From Terriglobia bacterium (GTDB taxonomy: Bacteria; Acidobacteriota; Terriglobia; Terriglobales; Acidobacteriaceae), in contig JAIQFA010000013.1 of assembly GCA_020073525.1 (NCBI GenBank), positions 24,579-88,578 on the forward strand: a stretch of 64,000 nt of DNA. The letters are read 5' to 3'. Made by a program: the position numbers and the translations under genes. The number at the start of each line of letters is the position of its first letter. Positions within the stretch are counted from its first letter, which is position 1. This document shows, in pieces, positions 52,601 to 60,417 of this stretch. The notes beneath the pieces were generated by a model, which was given only the letters and a program-made list of their open reading frames with translations, did no database searches and was not told the DNA's origin.

Positions 52601-53037
52601 GCATCGAGAAGGATGTTCTTCGGTTTTACATCCCGGTGGATGACCTGACGCGAGTGGGCGAACGCAAGCGCCTTGAGGAGCGGGCGCCCGATCTCGACAT
52701 AGAAGGAGTCCCAACCTTGATAGGCCGGCCGCTCCGTCCTGTTGGACAGATCGGAGTCCATCCACTCCAGTACGAGGAATTGTTTCCCGGTCGCCTTGTC
52801 GATGCCCGAATCCAACAGTTGGACGATGTTCGGATGCCGGAGTTCCTTGAGCGAGCGAAGCTCGCGATCAAACGCCTCCTTCAGGATCTCCTCTTCTATA
52901 GCGCCCTGCTGGAAGAGCTTGACGGCGACAGTCCTGCTCTCGTGGACGTCGTAGGCCTTGTACACCTCGGCCATGCCTCCGGTTCGTGCGGGCGGCTGAA
53001 GGGCGTAGCGATCATTGAGTATTCGTGATTGCGCCAC
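49627..53037 (-). CDS. Ser/Thr protein kinase fused to a UPF1/DNA2-type SF1 helicase
   Basis: A 1136-residue fusion. Residues 1-260 are a complete Hanks-type kinase: glycine loop RTGGMAEVYKA, Lys40 in VAVKLF, HRDVKPKN (134-141) and DFG (154-156). The C-terminal half is a superfamily 1 helicase with Walker A GPPGTGKT (583-590), an inserted coiled coil (about 700-770), DEAS (857-860), GDSNQLPPF and motif VI VALSRGKQ near 1088-1095. Between them lies a region of about 300 residues of unknown fold. All kinase and helicase key residues are present, so both activities are likely. It starts at a GTG, 1 kb downstream of the drmB stop, and is coupled to the PLD gene. Phage sensing followed by DNA attack is a plausible role. 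Confidence 0.92.
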   Translation of the reverse strand: MAQSRILNDRYALQPPARTGGMAEVYKAYDVHESRTVAVKLFQQGAIEEEILKEAFDRELRSLKELRHPNIVQLLDSGIDKATGKQFLVLEWMDSDLSNRTERPAYQGWDSFYVEIGRPLLKALAFAHSRQVIHRDVKPKNILLDAAGAPKLADFGISILKTWLEPGITLKEFASRPFCPPEANDGSFEYTRDVFGYAATAVQCLSDGLLATHAELFAALDDADVPQDVFTVLQQALSKDPAARQTNAAVVLSQIEVIQAPRETTWVTPEDVYFELSTAALERLRKEFPNKGKDEISAMLAADLNTVCGVSPYQSNVPNSTEQFSLYGASFSFHVAMHRNDTGQLVILNASRLSSAVLEQRRERAFITPIRARFGKPSDLVAAQTAILNIREGLERQQEDLRIRDAEAKEQELFRVWSSVLKLKSDLERQKEQPLRFRRAWIDEHRVRFVLQQPSPDDIVGQQRRVNEGQTCIVAGEVEEVDGTTLTLFADRISVEDMPSSGELIIDNWAAREAIKRQTQALDAVRFDRAVRGDLRRLLVHPDACKVPTPVGDVEFFDKKLDAPKQAAVARALGSEDLLVVQGPPGTGKTTFITELILQTMRRNPRARILLTSQTHVALDNAVERLHRSGADFRIVRIGRSDNARISKDVEKLLLENQMESWRDVVLSCGKQYLEKWADSHGISRQQFEVANHLRQLSALDSCLSHLKGLSSDLTADVSELKQASTTAAVEEVEGFDDLNDTRDQLERLRSEINKLEKERKRIATALRRIEPDAAELLDSDPQELETWARTYLPDSPDAARFTQLVTMHADWESRFGRISDFEAALIASSQVVAGTCVGVAAVRGLSDLEFDLCIVDEASKATPTETLVPLSRARRWILVGDSNQLPPFLEDGLRDKSLLDANNLDEEALYGTLFKTLQEQLPPECQTALSMQHRMVPEIGDLISQCFYRGELSSAPKVWDPTFQHVLPKPVTWLTTAALINRAEIPSGLSFNNPCEAKIIHDLLLRMNGLAETKNTRWKVLVITGYSEQKHAIIRALASAKLTALNVECNTVDAVQGREGDVAIYSVTRSNPAGRLGFLRELRRLNVALSRGKQYLVLVGDHYFCRTAGGENPFQRVVEHIEQHPSAAAIKEFKN

Positions 53038-54040
53038 CGATATAATCTGCTGAGCAAAAGGTATCGTTAACTAGAGTTCTTTACAATAGAACGGCAGTAA
53101 TTTCAGTAACATATCTCCGCACTGCCGATCTTGCGATTTGGTCCAGTCCAGCCGGTTTTTGCTGATCGTCTGGCGCGCCGGACGACATCGTGACTCAAGG
53201 TTGCCCCGAGACGATTGACTCAACAACACCGCCCGTCGCGGCACCGAATTGATGCTCTGCTCGTTCCCAATCTGCGCGATATCGAGGTATGCGTTGTGTG
53301 CTCAGGATATTTTCGGAGCGTGTTGTGCAGCTGATCGAGGGTAGGCGTCTGAGAAGTGGCCTTACCCGAGACAACATTGTGGAACGCCTGGTTCTGTGTG
53401 CACGCGCCCTACTAACGTTAGTTTTGCTGTGTAGGCTTTTCCTGAGGGGGCGGAGCCTGAGCAAGCCTCGCAATAACCCAAAACACAATCACGACAATCA
53501 ACGGAAGATGCCTTTTCATGCTTCCATTCCTATCCAGCGGGGCACGCGAGGATGTTGGTGTTGATCGCAGCATTCCCTCCTCAATTCGCAAGTCTCGAGT
53601 TTGACGCCGAGCAGTTGCACAGGCCCAGATTACGAAAGCGTCCCGGAAAAACACGCAATTTTGGCCTGGCAAGGGATTGGAGATTACACGCCACCAATGT
53701 CCATTCGGTTCACTGTCGTGTATTGCACCGACAATCGCGCTTCGCCAGTTCCTCCGGATGAACCAGCGCCTGGGGGATGCAGGCCGCTTCAATATCAAAA
53801 ACATCAGGCTAGAAGAGCTCGCAGGCGCTAGAGGACTGCAGCTGGAGAGAACTAGAGCCGCCGCAGTACAGGTTGCGATTTTACCCGATCTGAATGCGGA
53901 GGATATTTCCTTCACTCGTGATCAGGGCCGAGCAAATCCAGCACACATCCGGCACACAAGTTTTCAGAACACGCCGAACAAAGCGGTAGTGAGGGGCGTC
54001 CGACAGTCAGTCGACCGTTGCTTCCTCGTGGATGGGGCAT
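53038..54040. other. 1-kb gap between drmB and the kinase-helicase gene
   Basis: All strong genes of the island are tightly packed except here. Only one short membrane peptide frame (53418-53519) is supported. Longer frames on both strands lack Shine-Dalgarno sequences and domains. It likely contains the promoter for the kinase-helicase/PLD pair and perhaps decayed sequence, which argues that the pair is a separate transcription unit from the drm genes. Confidence 0.45.
53418..53519 (-). CDS. Small single-pass membrane peptide (33 residues), tentative
   Basis: MKRHLPLIVVIVFWVIARLA is a basic start followed by one hydrophobic helix; the rest is a short Pro/Gln-rich tail. GGAATGGAAG lies just upstream of the ATG. 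It is in the gap between drmB and the kinase-helicase gene on the same strand. It could be a genuine small membrane protein of the island or chance; no family is known to me. Confidence 0.35.
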   Translation of the reverse strand: MKRHLPLIVVIVFWVIARLAQAPPPQEKPTQQN

Positions 54041-56167
54041 TCATTCCGCATTTTCTCCAAGCCGGAAAAACCCGGTGAGTGCCGCTCGATCGGCATCCCA
54101 TCCTGGCGGTACACCGCCGCCCAAGGCGGCGCGGCTGAGCAAATTGTTGCCTGCAATGCAGGCGACTTCGGGAGCCATAATGCAAGCGGGGCATGCGCCG
54201 CCGCGCTGGTCGCACAGACTGCCGCCATCACACTTGAGAGCACGATCAGAGAGGAGTTGCTCCAACACCGTCAGTCCATGGTTACGCCACATAGCGGACA
54301 AATTGCCGAGATCAGGCGTCATACCTCTGCGGTATACGAGAAAGGCGAGGTTGGCGGGAAACAGATACTCGCCGATTGATCCGTGCTCCAGGCCAGAATA
54401 TTCAACAACGGCGTGGGCGAAATGATGCGCCATCGTATGAAGAAGCAGATACACAAAGTTGGGCAACGAGCGCGGAGTAGGCGGCGTGGCGCGTTCGCGA
54501 TAGTCCTGCACAAAACGACCGAAATCCGCGTATTCTTCAATCAAGAGCCCACCGAGTTTCATCCCCTCGCGGGGCGGCAGTTGCCCGCCGAGACCGTTTT
54601 GGCTGAGCCAATCGATGACTCGCGTTTCGTTTAACCGGATGTAGAAGCCTTCATTTTTTTGTTCAAGGAGATAGATCGGGCGCTTTTTCTTTTCCACGTA
54701 ATCGAACGCGCACAGCCTCACCGGCATTTCCCTATCCTTGACTGTGGTAGAAGGCGTAGAACTGACCCGTGTGTACCCGAAGCTGAACTCGCAGATGTCC
54801 AGCCCGCGCAGAAGTACGAGCTCATCGATTCCGAGCCGCAGCAGGTGATGTTCAACGGTCGTGGCATATGACTTGCGTTCTCTGGCGTCTGCGGCGTCGA
54901 TGTCGCAGACCTCTGGATTGAGAACGGATATTGCCGGCAGGCTCGGGTCGGTACCCTGTCTGTCTATAACCTCCTTCCGGAAGGAGGAGTGTTCTACAGC
55001 GAGCCGTACCGGGTTATAGCGCCTTGCCCATTCGTGGTTGGCTTCGACTTGGGAGGCGAGGGCCTGCGACTGCTGGTGCTGTTTTGCAATGAGCCCGCCA
55101 GCTTCGTAGGCCGCGCGCTTCTCGCTCAGTTGTCGCTCCATGGTTTCTTTCATGGCGGCTACCGGAATCACTTTGAGGATTTCCAGAAGATCTTTGTAGT
55201 TCTTGGCCTCGTCGTTCCGCCCGTTTTCTTTTAGCTGCCTGATGACCTCGTCGTTCGTTAGTGGTGTACCGGGAAAATTGTAGAGTTTCATGAGACGGGA
55301 GATGAGGTCGGCGCGCCGTGCCGCCGTGAGCAGGGTTGTGACTTCAGCGTCCCGGAACAGGATGAAGCTATCGGTCTGGGCGTAGAAGACCGATGACGCC
55401 CTGTACGAGACGGGGAGCATGTTCCATTCCTTGGCCAGGTTGCCATATCCCCCGTCCATCCGGGGCTTGAGGAGTTCCAGCGTTTCGCGGTCTGCCTGCA
55501 CAACTTCTTTCGTGGTGAGGCATTGGATGCACTGGAAGCGCCAATCACTGAAGAAAGGAGAGCCCTTGGTCACGAGTTGGTATTCCTCGTGGCCGCAGTT
55601 CCGGCATCTTTTAATCTGGTTGATCCTGCCATCAGGCGCCATGACCCAGAGGTGAGGGCTCAGGCCGCAATAGTTTCCGGACCAGTGGGCGTAGACAACA
55701 TCAACCTGTCGCCAATTGTGACGCCTCGATTCCGCAATCGCGCAATCTGTGCGGTCCTTTGTTTGGGGCCAGCGACGGTGAAGATCCTCCACGTCATTAA
55801 ATTCCGTAAGGCGCCCGCAATCAGAGCACACAAATACGAGCGGGTCCGGAAGAAATCCGATCCTGCTGGGTTGGTTGAGGACAAACTTTCCTTGATCGAC
55901 GAACGGCTCGTTCTGGTGATTCAGGAATGCACTGTCTATGCATTGTTCGGGCAGAACAGCGGGTTCCGGACGGCAGTTTGTGGCACGCTGAAACCAGCTC
56001 TCGACATATTCTGCGAGGTGCTCAAACAATTGCTTCTGGACTGCGGGAGAGGAGGGCGTAACCGGCGCGGACATAGCGACCGAGACGCAACATCCGAGTC
56101 CACCCTCATAGGTGAAGAGCGCACCAGGAGCGTAGGATGTGGCAATTTGAGTTCTGGACCGCTGCAT
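54041..56167 (-). CDS. drmB: DrmB-like DUF1998 protein of DISARM
   Basis: A 708-residue protein. The N-terminus (MQRSRTQIATSYAPGALFTY) resembles the RSQ...GPGA opening of DrmB. Zinc ribbons are visible as CSDC (114-117), CRNC (188-191) and CIQC (213-216), and a C-terminal Cys cluster as CDGGSLC, CPACIM and VAC. The DUF1998 region is FVYLLLHTMAHHFAHAVVEYSGLEHGSIGEYL. The ATG lies five bases after the drmA stop, with AAGGA upstream. In DISARM, DrmA and DrmB form the core complex that acts on unmodified incoming DNA. Its position right after the DrmA-like helicase supports the assignment. Confidence 0.88.
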   Translation of the reverse strand: MQRSRTQIATSYAPGALFTYEGGLGCCVSVAMSAPVTPSSPAVQKQLFEHLAEYVESWFQRATNCRPEPAVLPEQCIDSAFLNHQNEPFVDQGKFVLNQPSRIGFLPDPLVFVCSDCGRLTEFNDVEDLHRRWPQTKDRTDCAIAESRRHNWRQVDVVYAHWSGNYCGLSPHLWVMAPDGRINQIKRCRNCGHEEYQLVTKGSPFFSDWRFQCIQCLTTKEVVQADRETLELLKPRMDGGYGNLAKEWNMLPVSYRASSVFYAQTDSFILFRDAEVTTLLTAARRADLISRLMKLYNFPGTPLTNDEVIRQLKENGRNDEAKNYKDLLEILKVIPVAAMKETMERQLSEKRAAYEAGGLIAKQHQQSQALASQVEANHEWARRYNPVRLAVEHSSFRKEVIDRQGTDPSLPAISVLNPEVCDIDAADARERKSYATTVEHHLLRLGIDELVLLRGLDICEFSFGYTRVSSTPSTTVKDREMPVRLCAFDYVEKKKRPIYLLEQKNEGFYIRLNETRVIDWLSQNGLGGQLPPREGMKLGGLLIEEYADFGRFVQDYRERATPPTPRSLPNFVYLLLHTMAHHFAHAVVEYSGLEHGSIGEYLFPANLAFLVYRRGMTPDLGNLSAMWRNHGLTVLEQLLSDRALKCDGGSLCDQRGGACPACIMAPEVACIAGNNLLSRAALGGGVPPGWDADRAALTGFFRLGENAE

Positions 56168-56172
56168 TTTCC

Positions 56173-59100
56173 TTACGCCTCTCCATCATCGCTGTCAAGT
56201 TCGCCGACCCGGCTCCGTTGCCGTCTTACAATACGAAGCGCCTCCGCAATCAGCGTCTTCTCATCGGCACCCTTGATTCTGTGCTTGCCGAACGGTCTCG
56301 CGGGAATGAATCGCCCGGCCTCGTCAATATCGCGCAGGGATGTCATCGGCTTCTGTCCTACGGGAGAGTTCTCCCAATAGTCGCTTAACCTTGTCGTGGC
56401 GTTTTCGGTGCGGAATTCGTCTGTCAGTTCCTTGGCGAGATTGCGGATGCGGCCGTCATAGTATTCCGGATGCGGGGCGGCCCCCAATCGGCTAACGCCG
56501 CGGCCCGGAACGCCAAGCGCAAGAACGCAAAATTCCATGAAATCCTTCGCGGCGCCGGGCAGGTCGCTTCCGGTAAAGAGTCGGTTTACGTCATTTACCG
56601 TCTCGAATCTTGGCGCGCGAATCTTCTCGGCATCTGCGTATTCCATGAATAGCTTCTGCTCAGCCCAGCCGCTCAGCCACGCCTGAAAAAGGCTGGTCAG
56701 TACGCGGTCATGAGCGGTTGCGGCCCACCGTGTGATCGCCGGCGGGGCGATCATGCGTTCCAGGAAACGGTGGAAAACATCGTGGGTTTCGACAATGTAC
56801 CGGTCCCGGCGGGCCTGCGGCGTGGGTACAAGAAGGCTGAAACCGACGTGAGCACGGCCTATGCGAGAAGACGCTTGAATGAACTCTGCGATGTCATTGG
56901 GCATTCCCGCAAAAAACATCGCGTTGAATTTGTCCACATCGACCCCGTGAGAAATAGCGGAGGTTGCGACAATGTTTCTCAGGGATTGGTCGAGATCAGG
57001 AAAATCCTCGCCGCTCGTGATGCCGCCGTCTGCCTGCCGCATAATTTCTTGAATCTCGGCAACATCAATTCCCCCTGAAATCAAGCGCGTGTGGAACTGC
57101 GCCATAGTGCGGCCGTGGCGCTTGTGAACTTTTGCCACTTCCTCCCTGAATGCATCAATGACCTGATCGCCGCCCTTCTTATTGGTCACATAAGTGAGTG
57201 AAATCCGCATGAGGTCCAGCAGAGTGAGCAAAATTGCGGGATCTTCTTTCGCACAAACGCTGATGGCGCTCGCATGAAATTGCGTCAAAGGAGTACCTGG
57301 CGTGAGAGCCTCCAATAGTCGTTGCGCGACTATTTCCGTGCGGTTGCCTGTCAACAGATCCTGCCACATCTCCGTGATCGCGAGGTGATATGCGGCGAGC
57401 ACGGCAACCGTCGTGACGGTATGGTTGCGGCCATTCGTCATGATTGACGTATACAACCTCATCCAGGGCGCCTCTATTTCCGGAGCGCGCGGGCTGCCGC
57501 CCGCAATCCCCCGGCGTGCGGGATTGGACGGCGTAGCCGGCACCGAATAGAAAGACCTGTAGATTGAGGTGCCGGGATAAGGGAAATGCATATGCCGACG
57601 CTGATAGAGCGACCCGAACTGCTGCTGAGGCACGCTGACCGTCGCGGTTGCGGCTATGACCTTGGGAAGACGGGCTGCCCTTGATCCGAACGGGCTGCGC
57701 GCTACTCGGTCGCCCAGCAGTACCGATCCGCGCACGAACAACTGCTCCAGCATCGTCTCGAAAAGCCCGGCGAAAGTGCCCAGGCTCTCTTCAAGCAAGT
57801 GCGCTTCATCCTGAATGATCAATGATGGAAACGGATCGCAGAAAATCTCGCACCCTTCCTTATAGGCGGGAGCGATAGCCTCACAATTGTTTACAGACGG
57901 ACCTTCCCTCAGCTTTGTCCACGAAGGCATCACAAGACGGCCCGTCGCAGATTCTCGCCAACGGGCGAACCCGAACATTCCCATGACCCTGTTGATTGTT
58001 GCGGGATGCTGGCCGATGAGCGCGAGTTTATCGATGACGCCGAGGAGTACGGCCGGAGCGTGACGGTAAATGTCCTTGTCAATAATCAGGAATGGGAGCG
58101 GTGACCGCTGTGTTTCCAGGTTCCATCGACAAGTTTGGTTAAAACAAAAAATGCCGATTTCATCGTCGGTGCCTGACGAGATTCGCCGTAACCCCGTACT
58201 TTGGGAGCAGAGGGGGCACTTGGGTGTTTTGTTGAAACTGTCGTTCACCTCGCTGTAGTCGATGCCCAGGTTGTCATCGTTCTGATGCTTTGCGTCGTCC
58301 AGACGAGGGACAGGAGCTAGGCGATGATCGTCAGGGCTGTTCGGGGTGTTGCCGCTGCCAACCCAGAAGCCGATCTCGAAGGGCGCGCCCCCGACAGACG
58401 CGCTTCGGCGCAACAATTCTGCGCGCATCAGAATGGAAAGCAGTCTTTGCGCCTGCTGCAGCGTCAGCAGTCTCAGCGGGTATCGAATCAGCGCTGTAAC
58501 GCCCACACTCTTGCCGCGAAGGCGATCAAGGAAAAGATTAAAGATGAGCAGGCCAAAGAAGGCTTCCGACTTACCGCCACCGGTTGGAAAATACAAAAGT
58601 GTCGCAGTCTCTTCATCAAATTCGGGGTCGAACCATGGTGCTTTTGCGTACTCCGTCATGCGGGACGCAAGGGTGGGGATATGAGCAAGGACGAACGTGA
58701 GCTGGAATAGGCGCCACCTTTCGATCCCGCGCGCGAACCCGGCTTCGCGAAACGTTTGGTTCAGCAGCAGCCAGGCACGATACGGGAACGCCTCGCGACA
58801 TTGAGGCTCTTCCCGAAAGCGGTTGAAGGCGTGCTCCAGAAGACTTATGCCCAGCTCGATCCTGCTGGCTTCTCGCCGATAGTTCGCGATGTCCTTTCTG
58901 AATTTCTCTCGTTCTCGATCTGCCTGATCGGCGTCTTCAACGCCGGCGGCAGGGTCCAGATTCTGTTCTTCTCCTCTTATCCAGTCTTGGTAGGCCTTGA
59001 TGAGAGGACGTATGCTTGCGGGATTGAAATTATCGGTGCCAAGGGTTGCAAAATCCGTTGGAACGCCTTTGATGTCGGTAGGCACGATCCGGGGCTGCTG

Positions 59101-60417
59101 ATACCGGGGCATCCATGTTGTTGTCAGCCACAATCTGTCGCCGATGCGGGCCTCGGAAACCCCACAGTTTATGCCAATCGCAGGATAGGACAGAAAGTCC
59201 CGAAATCTGTACGAAGGCTCGACCCGGTCAAGCTTCAGGGCCCGGTGAGCCTGCGCCGGCAGCTCGATAGCAAGTCCTACTTGATGGATGGAGTGGTCAA
59301 AGCGGTGACGCATCCGCTTTCGCACTTCATTGCTGTTGTTCTCCAGCATCACCCTCAAGTTGCGGCGGTCCGGGTCGCGCAGGTCGTTGTCGAATTGAAC
59401 AGTCAGGACGAGGCCGCTCAAGTCGGGCCCCAGCTCTTTCGCCGACGGGGCGGGGGCTCGAAGTGTAGTAAGGAAATCGTTCCAGGTTTTCTCTGAACGG
59501 ATGAAGCTCGGCCTGATGTTGGCTGGCCGGTACGCCCAGTTTCGGCCTTCATCGGTTTCTATCCATGCCGCGGTTGCCTTGACCACCGCCTCGCGCATCT
59601 GTCTGGTCCAAGTTTCTACCGCGACCTGAATGACCGCCTCATCGGACATGTCGACCGAGAGGGGCGCGAGCTCAATGGCAAGCCGTTTCCATTTCTGCGG
59701 AATGTCAATCTCCTGAGCCGCCTCGTCTCTGTGGAAGATATAGCGACCACGTTGGGTCACAAGGCGTGCGCCATCCCCCGCTGTTTCGCCCTGATCGGAA
59801 GGATCGACCTCCACCGTCCCAGCGGCTTGCTCAGGGTTCACGCCGGCATCAACAACCCAATCGTCCGACGATACCTCGACGCCGTGATCGCCCAACAGTT
59901 CGCGATAGATCGCCTGTTGAAGATCACGCCTTTGTCGCCTTTCATCGGGGGCCTTGGCCTCCTCCGCCACCAGGGCGACGGTCATACGTTCCCTCATCGC
60001 GTCGCGAATGGCCGCTTCCAGGTCCCTTCGCAGGGTGATATTGGGGTACAGTTCAAGCTCGGGTTTCGTCAGTTCTTCCCAGCTGGGCAGCATGCGCACG
60101 TAAATCGAAAATGCTGCGCCGATTGCCAGATTTCCGTTGGCGGAGGCTGCAATCTGGCAATCGAGGCCGTGCGCGCTAATGTGGATATCCGAGGTCTCGT
60201 CCTGCTCGCCGCCTTCCTCAAATCGCGGCAGCAAGAATCCCGAAACAAATCTTAATGAAGGTTTCGCGCCGAAAATGATCTCGCCTTCAGCCCCGGCGCC
60301 ACTTGCCCGCTGCCAGGTCAGATTAAGGAGGGCGTCAACGATTCCCTCCTTGGCATCGTCGAGATTGCCGGCGATCCCGGCAGGCAGCGTTCTCAGATCA
60401 ATGACTTCCATCTGCAT
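56173..60417 (-). CDS. drmA: DrmA-like superfamily 2 helicase of DISARM
   Basis: A 1414-residue helicase. The Walker A motif is in LLYFPTGGGKSEAFFGL (Lys616), followed by RYPLRLLTLQQAQRL. The Walker B-type motif is IIQDEAHLLEESLG (869-873 QDEAH), with motifs V/VI in ISHGVDVDKFNAMFFAGMP and IQASSRIGRAHVG. A zinc cluster Cys734, Cys737, Cys758 and Cys763 lies between motifs. A long N-terminal region (1-580) has no recognised domain, as in DrmA. The start overlaps the upstream 884-residue gene by 20 bases. DrmA helicases load on DNA with 5-prime overhangs together with DrmB. Length and motif spacing fit DrmA well. Confidence 0.9.
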   Translation of the reverse strand: MQMEVIDLRTLPAGIAGNLDDAKEGIVDALLNLTWQRASGAGAEGEIIFGAKPSLRFVSGFLLPRFEEGGEQDETSDIHISAHGLDCQIAASANGNLAIGAAFSIYVRMLPSWEELTKPELELYPNITLRRDLEAAIRDAMRERMTVALVAEEAKAPDERRQRRDLQQAIYRELLGDHGVEVSSDDWVVDAGVNPEQAAGTVEVDPSDQGETAGDGARLVTQRGRYIFHRDEAAQEIDIPQKWKRLAIELAPLSVDMSDEAVIQVAVETWTRQMREAVVKATAAWIETDEGRNWAYRPANIRPSFIRSEKTWNDFLTTLRAPAPSAKELGPDLSGLVLTVQFDNDLRDPDRRNLRVMLENNSNEVRKRMRHRFDHSIHQVGLAIELPAQAHRALKLDRVEPSYRFRDFLSYPAIGINCGVSEARIGDRLWLTTTWMPRYQQPRIVPTDIKGVPTDFATLGTDNFNPASIRPLIKAYQDWIRGEEQNLDPAAGVEDADQADREREKFRKDIANYRREASRIELGISLLEHAFNRFREEPQCREAFPYRAWLLLNQTFREAGFARGIERWRLFQLTFVLAHIPTLASRMTEYAKAPWFDPEFDEETATLLYFPTGGGKSEAFFGLLIFNLFLDRLRGKSVGVTALIRYPLRLLTLQQAQRLLSILMRAELLRRSASVGGAPFEIGFWVGSGNTPNSPDDHRLAPVPRLDDAKHQNDDNLGIDYSEVNDSFNKTPKCPLCSQSTGLRRISSGTDDEIGIFCFNQTCRWNLETQRSPLPFLIIDKDIYRHAPAVLLGVIDKLALIGQHPATINRVMGMFGFARWRESATGRLVMPSWTKLREGPSVNNCEAIAPAYKEGCEIFCDPFPSLIIQDEAHLLEESLGTFAGLFETMLEQLFVRGSVLLGDRVARSPFGSRAARLPKVIAATATVSVPQQQFGSLYQRRHMHFPYPGTSIYRSFYSVPATPSNPARRGIAGGSPRAPEIEAPWMRLYTSIMTNGRNHTVTTVAVLAAYHLAITEMWQDLLTGNRTEIVAQRLLEALTPGTPLTQFHASAISVCAKEDPAILLTLLDLMRISLTYVTNKKGGDQVIDAFREEVAKVHKRHGRTMAQFHTRLISGGIDVAEIQEIMRQADGGITSGEDFPDLDQSLRNIVATSAISHGVDVDKFNAMFFAGMPNDIAEFIQASSRIGRAHVGFSLLVPTPQARRDRYIVETHDVFHRFLERMIAPPAITRWAATAHDRVLTSLFQAWLSGWAEQKLFMEYADAEKIRAPRFETVNDVNRLFTGSDLPGAAKDFMEFCVLALGVPGRGVSRLGAAPHPEYYDGRIRNLAKELTDEFRTENATTRLSDYWENSPVGQKPMTSLRDIDEAGRFIPARPFGKHRIKGADEKTLIAEALRIVRRQRSRVGELDSDDGEA

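Noticed and set aside
53195..54078. Several frames of 70-165 codons in the gap left of drmB
   Set aside because: Composition is like antisense reading and starts lack ribosome sites; only the 33-residue frame at 53418 was kept.
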